From positions 62,001 to 126,000 of the forward strand of contig CAVXNQ010000003.1 of NCBI GenBank assembly GCA_963763205.1: 64,000 bases of DNA, read 5' to 3'. Positions 16,602 to 24,521 of the stretch are shown in pieces; within the stretch, counting starts at the first letter, position 1; every line of letters starts with the position of its first letter. The DNA is from DDH964 sp963763205. Lineage in GTDB: Bacteria; Desulfobacterota; Desulfuromonadia; Desulfuromonadales; DDH964. The notes beneath the pieces were generated by a model. It was not told where the DNA came from, searched no databases, and saw nothing but the letters and a program-made list of their open reading frames with translations. The translations under genes were made by a program, and so were the position numbers.

Positions 16602-17033
16602 TCAGGCGGACGGTTTCATCCACGAGGCCCTGACCGGCAGCCGGAAACCGTCCTCGAGGGTCGCCCGGGAGAGGCTGCCGACCTCGCTCTGGATGCAGAT
16701 GAAGTAGAGGTCTTCGTCCCCCGCCGTCCAGGCGCGCTCCCCTGCCGGGGCGACGCGGATCAGGCTCCCCTCGCGGATCGGGAACTCCTCGCCGTCGACG
16801 TAGAAGGTACCGCTGCCGCGCAGCACGATGTAGAGCTCCTCGTTGTTTTTGTGGGCGTGGACGAAGGGCATCCCCTTGCCGGCCGGCAGGCGGTTGAGGG
16901 AGACCTCGCAGCCGCTCAGGCCGAGCTTCTCACCGAGGAAGTACTTGCCGGGAAAGCCCATGAAATCGTGTTCCAGCAGGCTTTCGAAGGGGCCGAGCTG
17001 TTCGGCGCTGTAGCGTTTCTGACTGTCGCTCAT
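16602..17033 (-). CDS. Cupin-domain protein
   Basis: 143 residues from ATG 17033 (GAAAGGTG upstream). The cupin motifs read GMPFVHAHKNNEELYIVLRGSGTFYVDGEEFPIREGS. The His-x-His...Glu metal site is complete and the second motif ends APAGERAW. Ligand unknown. The reading could extend 15 residues upstream but without a better ribosome site. Confidence 0.85.
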   Translation of the reverse strand: MSDSQKRYSAEQLGPFESLLEHDFMGFPGKYFLGEKLGLSGCEVSLNRLPAGKGMPFVHAHKNNEELYIVLRGSGTFYVDGEEFPIREGSLIRVAPAGERAWTAGDEDLYFICIQSEVGSLSRATLEDGFRLPVRASWMKPSA

Positions 17034-17168
17034 GACGGACACCTTTCGCAATTGGGGGGACGGTGTGGCGCCGGGCAACGGACGCCGGAAAATTGGACCG
17101 ATCCTTTTGCAGTTCGATCGGCAGCAGTGCCGCCTTCATGGCGTTTCTCCTGGCGTGGGCAGGGCGAC

Positions 17169-17198
17169 TTGACAGCAAAAGGAGCCCGGGATTCTAAT
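17169..17198 (+). promoter_or_regulatory. Sigma-70-type promoter
   Basis: TTGACA (17169-17174), 18-bp spacer, TCTAAT (17193-17198). It is upstream of the RibD-like/VOC pair. The spacer length and the GGGAT before the -10 match the promoter at 3304, which also precedes a VOC-containing cluster. Confidence 0.5.
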
Positions 17199-17313
17199 GT
17201 TGCCTATACAACAGGAGCCAGGATGAGACCGATCCGGAGCCAGGATGCAGGCCATCCGGCCGGGGCGCTCCAGGCCGGCTTCTCGGTTTTTCGCGGAGGG
17301 AAGGAGGCAGACG

Positions 17314-17887
17314 ATGCGCAGACTAAAGGTCTTCAATCTGGTGACTCTCGACGGTTATTTCGCCGGCGAAGGGGGCGATATCTCCTGGCACCATGTCGAC
17401 GCCGAGTTCCAGGAGCTGGCCAACGCCGCTGCCAACAGCGGCAGCACCCTGCTCTTCGGTCGCAAAACCTACCAGCTCATGGCCGGCTACTGGCCGAGCC
17501 CGGAGGCGCTGCGGGACGATCCGGTGATCGCCGCGGGGATGAATCGGCTCCGAGAAGATCGTCTTCTCCCGCAGCCTCGAGCGGGTCGACTGGCACAACA
17601 CCCGGCTGGTCAAGGACGACCTGTTGGGGGAAGTGCGCCGCCTCAAGGCCGGCACCGGGAACGACCTGACCCTCCTCGGCAGCGGCAGCATCGTCGCCCA
17701 GCTGGCGGCAGCGGAGCTGATCGACGAATACCAGCTGCTCCTCAATCCGGTGGCGCTGGGCGCCGGGCGGACCATGTTCGAGGGCCTGGACCGGCGGCTT
17801 GACTTCAAATTGATCCGAACCAGGGTCTTCGGCAACGGCAACCTGCTGGTGTGCTACGAACCGATCCGGCGGGGAGGTGCGGCATAG
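17314..17887 (+). CDS. Dihydrofolate reductase-like (RibD C-terminal) protein, frameshifted
   Basis: About 190 residues after repair. The first frame reads MRRLKVFNLVTLDGYFAG...LLFGRKTYQLMAGYWP. Near 17546 (GAATCGGCTCC, one extra G) it shifts to EKIVFSRSLERVDWHNTRLV, then LLGSGSIVAQLAAAELIDEY and a conserved end. Proteins of this family bind NADPH and resemble dihydrofolate or pyrimidine reductases; activity is usually unproven. RBS GGAAGGAGG precedes ATG 17314. The following VOC gene is 36 bases on and likely cotranscribed. Confidence 0.8.
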
Positions 17888-17923
17888 GGAATTCCTCAGA
17901 AACCATGGGAAGGAGCTTAAACG

Positions 17924-18301
17924 ATGAAAACAAATCCGGTTGGCTGGTTCGAAATCTACGTCCAGGATCTTCCCCGCGCCAAGAGGTTCTACGAGACGGT
18001 CTTTGAGACCGAACTGAAAGCGTTGAACTCCCCATCGCCGGAGATGGCTTTCCTGGCCTTTCCGATGGCGCAAGAGGGCTACGGTGCTGCCGGCGCCCTG
18101 GTGAAGATGGCGGGTGGGCCCATTGGCGGCAACGCCACCGTCGTCTATTTCAGCTGCGAGGATTGCGCGGTCGAAGCGAGCCGCGTCGCCGGGGCTGGCG
18201 GCCGCGTCGAGAAGTCCAAGATGTCGATTGGCGAGTACGGTTTCATATCGTTGGTGCGCGACCCGGACGGCAACATGATTGGGCTGCACTCGATGCAATA
18301 A
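17924..18301 (+). CDS. VOC-family protein, paralogue B
   Basis: 125 residues, MKTNPVGWFEIYVQDLPRAK to MIGLHSMQ. It is a close paralogue of 5164-5541, with the same length and the same last residues. RBS GGAAGGAGC. The VOC fold is clear; the substrate is unknown. It sits downstream of the RibD-like gene. Confidence 0.85.
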   Translation: MKTNPVGWFEIYVQDLPRAKRFYETVFETELKALNSPSPEMAFLAFPMAQEGYGAAGALVKMAGGPIGGNATVVYFSCEDCAVEASRVAGAGGRVEKSKMSIGEYGFISLVRDPDGNMIGLHSMQ

Positions 18302-18327
18302 GCGCAAGAGCCGTAAGGTGAAAGGCA

Positions 18328-19110
18328 TTAGCCGGAGGTGCCGTTGTCGCTGATCCGTTCCAGGATCGCCGGCGCGCTCCCCAGCCCCTCCAGGAACCGG
18401 AGCAGTTCGGAATGCCCGCCGCGGTAATCGGTCTGGAAGTTGCCGTTGCAGCGGTCGGCAAGCCAGGTGTCGACGAGGAAGGTGGAAATGCCGACTTCGC
18501 GGGCGGCCAGGTCGTGCTCGGTGTCGTTGCCGACCATGACGGCTTCGGCGGGGCGGAGGCCGAAGCTGTCGAGAAGATCCTTGAAGTAGCGGGGATTGGG
18601 CTTGCAGAAGCGGGTGTTTTCCAGGGAGGTGACCAGGTCGAAGGGGAAATCCCCGATCCCGCCCCAGGCGAGGCGGGCGTCGACCAGGCGGCGGGGAAAG
18701 ACGGGGTTGGTGGCCAGAATGACGGTCAGGCCCCGCTCGCGGCAGAGTTCGAGAATTTGCATCGCCTCGGGCACGGGGTGGATGAAGTCTTTGAGACTGG
18801 CCATCCCGTCGGCGCAGTATTGGGCCAGGCGGTCCTCGAAGGTTTCGGGATCGACCTTCAGCCGCTGTCCCAGGACCGCGAAGAATAGCTCCTGGTTGTT
18901 CAGGAAGCCGCCGTCACCGGCCAGGAGGGTTGTGATGGCCTCGCGGATGGTGGCGCAGAAGGTATAGTGCCGGGCGATATCGGTGAAATGAGAATAGAGG
19001 CCCTCGATGTAGGCGGGTATGAACTTGTCCATCTCCGAATGCAGCAGGGTGCCGTCGAGGTCGAACAGCACGGCTTTGACCGCGTTCAATTTTTTCCTAT
19101 CCATGAGCAA
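18328..19110 (-). CDS. HAD-superfamily hydrolase
   Basis: About 260 residues. HAD motifs are in order: VLFDLDGTLLHSE (nucleophile Asp), ILATNP (motif II), a lysine in FCKPNPRYFKDLL, and MVGNDTEHDLAAREVG (motif IV). A helical cap occupies residues 25 to 110. Probably a small-molecule phosphatase. Two starts are possible: TTG 19110, with AAGGAA at ideal spacing, and ATG 19104 two codons later. Confidence 0.85.
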   Translation of the reverse strand: MLMDRKKLNAVKAVLFDLDGTLLHSEMDKFIPAYIEGLYSHFTDIARHYTFCATIREAITTLLAGDGGFLNNQELFFAVLGQRLKVDPETFEDRLAQYCADGMASLKDFIHPVPEAMQILELCRERGLTVILATNPVFPRRLVDARLAWGGIGDFPFDLVTSLENTRFCKPNPRYFKDLLDSFGLRPAEAVMVGNDTEHDLAAREVGISTFLVDTWLADRCNGNFQTDYRGGHSELLRFLEGLGSAPAILERISDNGTSG

Positions 19111-19350
19111 TTAAATTTCCTTTCTCGGGAACCGGCGGAGACTGCAAGGCAGACAAGGGAGGACCGGCTGATTTTACGGGGAAGTCTGGATTGTCCCCTC
19201 TCGGCTACTCGCGTGAGACAGCAATGTGATATATGGAAAGTATGACGCAAAATCCGCAGGTGTGGGCGCAATTTCGTCCTGAAAATCGAGCTGTCGGGAC
19301 TTTTGAGGGAATTCGTCGGGAATGGATGTCCGTAAATAGAGGAGAGCACG

Positions 19351-19695
19351 ATGAGCAACGAACAGGCGGCACCGGAGACGAAAGGTGTGACGGTGAAATT
19401 ACTTGCGACGGTAGACCTTGGCCCTGAGATCGAGGGCATGGCAGGGCGCCAACTTCGCATGCGGATGGTGACCATCGAGCCTGGAGGCGTCTTCGGCCCG
19501 ATTCACGACCATAAGGACAGACCCGGCACCGTCTACATACTGCAAGGAACGATCACTGACCATCGAAATGGGGTCGCTACGGACTATGGGCCGGGTTTAG
19601 GCTGGCCCGAGGACAGGAACACCACCCACTGGCTTGAGAACCGGGGACCGGTTCCGGCCGTGGAGATCTCGGTCGATATCGTCAGGCAAGAGTAA
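19351..19695 (+). CDS. Cupin-domain protein
   Basis: 114 residues. MRMVTIEPGGVFGPIHDHKDRPGTVYILQGTITDHRNG is a cupin first motif, and GWPEDRNTTHWLENRG the second. The gene follows a GAGGAGAGC-type ribosome site. It is a stand-alone small cupin of unknown ligand. Confidence 0.8.
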   Translation: MSNEQAAPETKGVTVKLLATVDLGPEIEGMAGRQLRMRMVTIEPGGVFGPIHDHKDRPGTVYILQGTITDHRNGVATDYGPGLGWPEDRNTTHWLENRGPVPAVEISVDIVRQE

Positions 19696-19755
19696 GCTCA
19701 GGCCCGACGGACCTGTAAGGTATACTGATTGGGACCCTGATCCCCAGAGGCTGCC

Positions 19756-20193
19756 ATGTCCGCCTTAACCGTCACCTGCCGCAGTTGCGGCACCGCCAAC
19801 CGCATCTCCTCCGACAAGGAGGGGAAAGTCGGCCGCTGCGGCCAATGCCATGCCCTCCTGCCGCCCCTCTACTTCCGGCCCCAACCCCTCACCGAGCGCT
19901 CCTTCGATTCCTTTCTCGCCCGCTACCCCGGGCCGATCCTGGCGGAGTTCTGGGCGCCCTGGTGACCGCACTGCCGATCATTCGCACCGGCGGTGCGAAC
20001 CGTAGCTGAAAAGCTGGCAGGCAAGGCGGCCGTGGTTCAGATCGACACCCAGCAGAACCCGGCGCTGGCGGCGCGATTCGGCGTGCGGGCCATCCCGGTC
20101 ACCCTGCTGCTGAGAGGGGGCAGGGTCGCCGGGCAGTTGGCCGGCGCCCAGTCGGCAGAGCAGCTGTTGGCCTGGTTTCAGCGCCAGGGGTGA
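19756..20193 (+). CDS. Thioredoxin 2-like selenoprotein with in-frame TGA at the first active-site Cys
   Basis: 145 residues if TGA at 19963-19965 is read as selenocysteine. An N-terminal zinc-ribbon (C8-x2-C11 and C28-x2-C31) is typical of TrxC. A thioredoxin fold follows: ILAEFWAPW, then U70-P-H-C73, RSFAP, a VVQIDTQQNPALAARFGV strand, and the cis-proline IPVTLLLRGG. The frame is uninterrupted on both sides of the TGA, so no indel explains it. A perfect 8-bp hairpin starts 16 bases after the TGA. Selenocysteine thioredoxins are known in Geobacter-like bacteria. The alternative is a Cys-to-stop substitution. SelA/SelB/SelC genes are not in this window. Confidence 0.8.
19981..19999 (+). promoter_or_regulatory. 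Bacterial SECIS-like hairpin
   Basis: TTCGCACC (19981-19988) pairs perfectly with GGTGCGAA (19992-19999) around the loop GGC. The loop lies 24-26 bases after the TGA and its first base is G. This fits the published bacterial SECIS consensus: loop of 3-14 nt, G among its first two bases, 16-37 nt from UGA. Confidence 0.75.
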
Positions 20194-20384
20194 GTCACAG
20201 GAATAGCCGTGGGATCAGGCTTCGAAGATTCGAACTGCTAATCATCCTCCATTCTTCAACGCCTGAGCCCGCCGGCACGTGCCCCCGTTCTTGCTCATTG
20301 CCTGCGCTTCTTTATACTTTTTGGGTACGGGCCGTTGTTCGACCGTGCCGGCAGTCCGCCAACGCAGCATGATAGGGGGGTGCG

Positions 20385-21320
20385 ATGCCCTGGGATTACA
20401 GCGACAAAGTCCTCAAGTTGTTCATGGCCGCGGTCAGGGGCGAGGCCGGCACCCACATGGGTGAGCTGGAGAACCCCGACGGCTTCGGCGAGCACGGTTC
20501 GATCGTCTGCGGCGACACCCTGCGCTTCACCTTCCGGGTCAAGCGTCATCCCACCGACCCGACCCGCGACGTGATCACCGAGGCCCGCTACCTGACCTTC
20601 GGCTGCACCTCGGCGATCGCCGCTTCGGAAGCGCTCTGCGCGCTGCTCGAGGGGCAGGGGAAAACCCCGATCGAAGCGCTCAAGGTGACCAACCAGGACC
20701 TGATCGATTTCCTCGGCGGCCTGCCGGAGCAGAAGATCCACTGCTCGGTGATGGGCGCGGAGGCGCTGCAGCGGGCGGTGGCCGACTGGGCGCGCAAGCG
20801 CGACGTCGACCTGAGCGAATACCTGCCCGAGCTGCCGTCGCCCAAGGAGGACGAAGGGCGGATCGTCTGCAAATGCTTCTCGGTGACCGAGCCCTACCTG
20901 CGGCGCAAGATCAAGGAGCTGGGGCTGCGCACGATCAGCGATATCACCAACGCCCTCAAGGCCGGCGGCGGCTGCACCTCCTGCCACCATGCGCCGGGCG
21001 GCCTGCAGGACCTGCTCGACGAGATCTGGGGGACGACCGCGGCCGAACCTGCCGCCCAGACCGTCCCGAAACACGCCGGGGAAGATCTCTCCCCTTACCG
21101 GCTGAGCCGGCTGATCGAGGCGGTGATCGCGCAGGTCCGGCCGCAGCTCCAGGCCGACGGCGGCGATATCGAGCTGATCGACATCAAGGGGGACAAGGTC
21201 TACTGCCGCCTGAGCGGCGCCTGCCGCGCCTGCGGGGCGGCGGACCGGACCCTCAAGCTGCTGGTCGAACAGCAGCTCAAGGAGCAGGTCGACGACCGCC
21301 TGCAGGTGATCGCGGTCTGA
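20385..21320 (+). CDS. nifU: NifU iron-sulfur cluster scaffold
   Basis: 311 residues, full three-domain NifU. The N-terminal IscU-like domain has its three cysteines in SIVCGD, FGCTSAIAASEAL and IHCSVMG. The central [2Fe-2S] region has VCKCFSVTEPYL and GGGCTSCHHAPGG. The C-terminal Nfu domain has QADGGDIELIDIKGD and CRACGAADRTLK. It assembles clusters for nitrogenase maturation together with NifS. nifS begins 24 bases after the stop. The pair lies about 24 kb from the nifHDK genes. No clear sigma-54 site was found upstream. Confidence 0.95.
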   Translation: MPWDYSDKVLKLFMAAVRGEAGTHMGELENPDGFGEHGSIVCGDTLRFTFRVKRHPTDPTRDVITEARYLTFGCTSAIAASEALCALLEGQGKTPIEALKVTNQDLIDFLGGLPEQKIHCSVMGAEALQRAVADWARKRDVDLSEYLPELPSPKEDEGRIVCKCFSVTEPYLRRKIKELGLRTISDITNALKAGGGCTSCHHAPGGLQDLLDEIWGTTAAEPAAQTVPKHAGEDLSPYRLSRLIEAVIAQVRPQLQADGGDIELIDIKGDKVYCRLSGACRACGAADRTLKLLVEQQLKEQVDDRLQVIAV

Positions 21321-21344
21321 GCCGCCCGGAAGGAGATGGGCACG

Positions 21345-22541
21345 ATGCAGACGATTTACGTCGACAACAACGCGACCACCGCGATCGCCCCGGAAGTGGT
21401 CGCGGCGATGCAGCCGTACTTCACCGCCGACTACTTCAATCCCAGCTCGATGTACGACGCCGCCCGCTCGGCGGCCCACGCCATCCAGGCCGCCCGCGCG
21501 ACGATCGCCCGCTGCCTCGGCGGCATCGATCCGGACCAGCTGCTCTTCACCGGCTCGGCCACCGAGAGCAACAACGCCGCCCTGTTCGGCTGCGTCCAGG
21601 CCAACCCGCAGCGCCGGCACCTGATCACCACCGCCGTCGAGCACCCCTCGGTGCTCGAGATCGGCAAGGAGCTGGCGCGCCGCGGCCTGGAGGTGACTTT
21701 TTTACCGGTCGACCGCAACGGCGAGCTGAGCATCGACGCCTACGTCAAGGCGCTGCGCCGCGACACCCTGATGGTGAGCGTGATGATGGCCAACAACGAG
21801 ACCGGGGTCTGCTTCCCGGTGGCCGAGCTGGCGCGGCTCGCCAAAGAAACCGACCCGCAGATCGTGGTGCACACCGACGCCACCCAGGCGGTCGGCAAGC
21901 TGCCGGTCGACCTGCAGACCGACCTCAGGCAGGTCGACCTGCTCGCCTTCTCCGGGCACAAGCTCCACGCCCCCAAGGGGGTCGGCGCCCTGTTCGTGCG
22001 GCGCGGCACCCGCTGGCGCCCCTTCATCCTCGGCGGCCACCAGGAGCGGGGCCGCCGGGCCGGCACCGAGAACGTCCCCTACATCGTCGGCCTCGCCAAG
22101 GCCTGCGAGCTGGCCATGGCCGGAATGGAGGAGGAGCAGACCCGGGTGCGCGGCATGCGCGACCGCCTGCAGGCGGCGCTGCTCGAGCGCATCCCGGCCC
22201 TCGAAGTGAACGGCAAGGACGCCGCGCTGCGCCTGCCGAACACCCTCAACCTGGCGATCCACGGCATCGAGGGGGAGGCGATCCTCTACGAGCTGAGCAG
22301 TCAAGGCATCTGCGCCTCCAGCGGCTCGGCCTGCACCTCCGGCACCCTCGATCCGTCCCACGTCCTCAAGGCGATGGCGGTGCCCTTCTCGGCGATCCAC
22401 GGCTCGCTGCGGATCAGCCTGAGCCGCTACAATACCGACGCCGAGATCGACCGGATCATCGAGGTTCTGCCGGAGATCGTCGTCCGCCTGCGCCGTCTCT
22501 CGCCCTACTGGGATGATGAGCGGAATTGTCTGAAGTTGTGA
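21345..22541 (+). CDS. nifS: NifS cysteine desulfurase
   Basis: 398 residues. It is a PLP enzyme that releases sulfur from cysteine for NifU. Visible are the N-terminal YVDNNATTAIAPEV, the PLP-binding lysine in LLAFSGHKLHAPKGVGALF, VHTDATQAVGKLPV, and the catalytic cysteine in GICASSGSACTSGTLDPS. The start is placed at ATG 21345, nine bases after AAGGAG; the in-frame ATG at 21336 abuts that ribosome site. It forms an operon with nifU. Confidence 0.95.
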   Translation: MQTIYVDNNATTAIAPEVVAAMQPYFTADYFNPSSMYDAARSAAHAIQAARATIARCLGGIDPDQLLFTGSATESNNAALFGCVQANPQRRHLITTAVEHPSVLEIGKELARRGLEVTFLPVDRNGELSIDAYVKALRRDTLMVSVMMANNETGVCFPVAELARLAKETDPQIVVHTDATQAVGKLPVDLQTDLRQVDLLAFSGHKLHAPKGVGALFVRRGTRWRPFILGGHQERGRRAGTENVPYIVGLAKACELAMAGMEEEQTRVRGMRDRLQAALLERIPALEVNGKDAALRLPNTLNLAIHGIEGEAILYELSSQGICASSGSACTSGTLDPSHVLKAMAVPFSAIHGSLRISLSRYNTDAEIDRIIEVLPEIVVRLRRLSPYWDDERNCLKL

Positions 22542-22638
22542 ATGGTGAAAGGTAAAACGTGAAATGAAAATCGGAGCCAGCCCCGAAACAGAATCAGATT
22601 TGCCGTCTGGGTTTTGCCCTCATTACCAAGGAGCGAGC

Positions 22639-22899
22639 ATGTTGCTGGAACAACTTGTGGAACAGCACCGCAAGGGGCCCGCGTACGATTGGACCGCCTA
22701 CTACCGCTGGTATTTCCGGCAGCTGGGCGGCCGGGAATCCGCCCGGCGCGGATTTTGGTTTTGCGAACGCTGCCTGCGCGTCAACGTCTTCGCCGAGGGG
22801 GCCAAATATGCCAAGTGCCCCGGCTGCCAGACCCTCCGGCCCCGTTTCGGCGCTAACGGCGAGCGAACCGGAGGGGAACCGCTCCTTCCGATGCGCTGA
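22639..22899 (+). CDS. Small zinc-ribbon-like protein
   Basis: 86 residues from ATG 22639 (CAAGGAGC upstream). Two CxxC pairs are visible, FCERCLRVN and KCPGCQTLRP, preceded by a Trp/Tyr-rich stretch (YDWTAYYRWYFRQLGG). It probably binds one zinc. No named family. It is downstream of nifS and ends in a terminator, so it may be the last gene of the nifUS transcript. Confidence 0.6.
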   Translation: MLLEQLVEQHRKGPAYDWTAYYRWYFRQLGGRESARRGFWFCERCLRVNVFAEGAKYAKCPGCQTLRPRFGANGERTGGEPLLPMR

Positions 22900-22901
22900 C
22901 A

Positions 22902-22935
22902 GGAAAGGCCCACCCCTTGCGAGGCGGGCCTTTCC
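22902..22935 (+). terminator. Terminator
   Basis: GGAAAGGCCC (22902-22911) pairs with GGGCCTTTCC (22926-22935). It ends the nifUS-zinc-ribbon unit. Confidence 0.75.
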
Positions 22936-23068
22936 CGGTGAATTTTAGCGCCGTCCCACCGGCACCGAAGCCAGTCAGGTCTTTCCGAGCGGCGTTGCCG
23001 GGTAACGTCAGGGCTCCGGCCCACTTTCCCCGTCCCGAGGTCCTTCCCGCCGCTGGTCGGGATAGGCG

Positions 23069-23953
23069 TTATTTGATTTTGTCCAGCAGTTGCATTTTTT
23101 TGACGGTGTAGTCCTTTTCCGTGATGAGCCCTTCGTCCAGCAATTCTTTTAAATAGATCAGGTTATTCCTGATGTCTTCTTTGAGCAGGTCTTCAGCTGC
23201 CCGGGCCGGCGCCGTTGTTTCAGCCGGGCTGGCCACTGCCCCGGTCCCTGGGGCGACGGCCGGGACGGCTTCTTCGGTTCCTTGGCCAACGGGTGCCGTC
23301 ACCGTGCCGGTCGCTTGCTTCAGCGCGTCGAGATTTATCACGATCCACATCGGGGCCTGCTGGCCGGTTCCAAATTGGTGCAGTTCCGCATAGGGGGCCG
23401 TGGGCGACAAGGGGGTGTCCGAACTTTTTATCTGCAAGGGGTCGACACCCGAAAAGACATGGTAAATAGCGCTGGTTTCACTCGGGTGGCGATCGGCATT
23501 GATATAATTAAACGCGAAATTCAAGCGTCCGTCGGCATCGACAAAAATCACACCTTCGGTTTTCCTGCTTTCGGAAAAGATCAAGGCCTTGCCCTGGTTG
23601 AAGGAGGCGAACCGGATGCGTTGACTGGCATCGGCTTTGGCCAGTGCCTCCGCCAGGACGGGCGCCAGTCGGTCGATTTCAACCGCCTGAAAGACCGGAG
23701 TTTGTCGTTTTGCGCTCGTCAGCCCTGCCTTCTCGGTGTAGGTCAAATCGCCCATCGCTTTTTCAAGTTCGGCCAGCTCGATCATCGCAGGATGCTTGTA
23801 TTTTGGCAGATCAGTAGGGTCTTTCGCCTGCCGCTGCTCCAGGGTAACGATGTAATAATTTTGTTTGGCGACCGGTGTACGCACCAATTTGGCGCCAGTG
23901 CAGGCCGAAACGAATGCGGCACTAACAACGAACAGAATGGCGAGTCGTTTCAT
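23069..23953 (-). CDS. Lipoprotein with C-terminal SHOCT domain
   Basis: 294 residues from ATG 23953. A lipoprotein signal (MKRLAILFVVSAAFVSAC) places the lipid on Cys18. The middle is a novel mixed domain (ASFNQGKALIFSESRKTEGVIFVDADGRLNFAFNYIN). A Pro/Ala/Thr-rich linker follows. The C-terminus DIRNNLIYLKELLDEGLIT is a SHOCT motif, which often mediates oligomerisation. Its envelope role is unknown. Confidence 0.75.
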   Translation of the reverse strand: MKRLAILFVVSAAFVSACTGAKLVRTPVAKQNYYIVTLEQRQAKDPTDLPKYKHPAMIELAELEKAMGDLTYTEKAGLTSAKRQTPVFQAVEIDRLAPVLAEALAKADASQRIRFASFNQGKALIFSESRKTEGVIFVDADGRLNFAFNYINADRHPSETSAIYHVFSGVDPLQIKSSDTPLSPTAPYAELHQFGTGQQAPMWIVINLDALKQATGTVTAPVGQGTEEAVPAVAPGTGAVASPAETTAPARAAEDLLKEDIRNNLIYLKELLDEGLITEKDYTVKKMQLLDKIK

Positions 23954-24213
23954 TGGATGAGGTCCTTTGGAAAGTGTTTGTTGCATGGTTGGAATAATTC
24001 CCTGTCTGGCCAGTGACGCCGTAGGTTTCCCCAGATAGGGACGGCCCAGAGGCCGAGGCGAAAAATCCCCTTCGGAATAAGATGAGCGCGGGGGCGGTGC
24101 TTCTGTCCAAATCGGATCCTTTCCCGGGCCCCTTTATCCCGCCACGCTCCCGGAACCTTGTCTGAAGCCAGCCCGTCTTTCCGGGATACATGGCCGGGTG
24201 CGGGTGGTCCGGA

Positions 24214-24411
24214 TCAGTCCTTCCGACCTGTCGTCCTTCCCGCCCTGCCGCTGACGGCGCGGAAGTGCTCCGCAAGTTCGGCCCCCGCGCGCCCCGGCTT
24301 GCCGTCGTCCGCCACCTGCTCGTCGATGAACTCCTCTTCCGGATAGCGCTGGTAGTGTTCGGTTTCCCGCCGCGATTCGCCGCCCTTTGGGTTGTTCGCT
24401 TTGCTTTTCAT
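24214..24411 (-). CDS. Small hydrophilic protein, unknown
   Basis: 65 residues from ATG 24411 (GGGGGGAAAGGC upstream), very charged: MKSKANNPKGGESRRETEHY, then PEEEFIDEQVADDGK. Codon use fits the organism. No family recognised and no membrane or metal motif. Plausible but unproven. The region from 23954 to 24213 otherwise holds no gene. Confidence 0.4.
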   Translation of the reverse strand: MKSKANNPKGGESRRETEHYQRYPEEEFIDEQVADDGKPGRAGAELAEHFRAVSGRAGRTTGRKD

Positions 24412-24521
24412 GCCTTTCCCCCCGGGAATTTTCACCCCTTTCGTTTGGTCCCTCCCTCTTGAATTATAGGCCAGAAAGTCCGGAGGTATTGGTCGCGGCA
24501 CGGTCGGCCTGCCCGGTGGAT

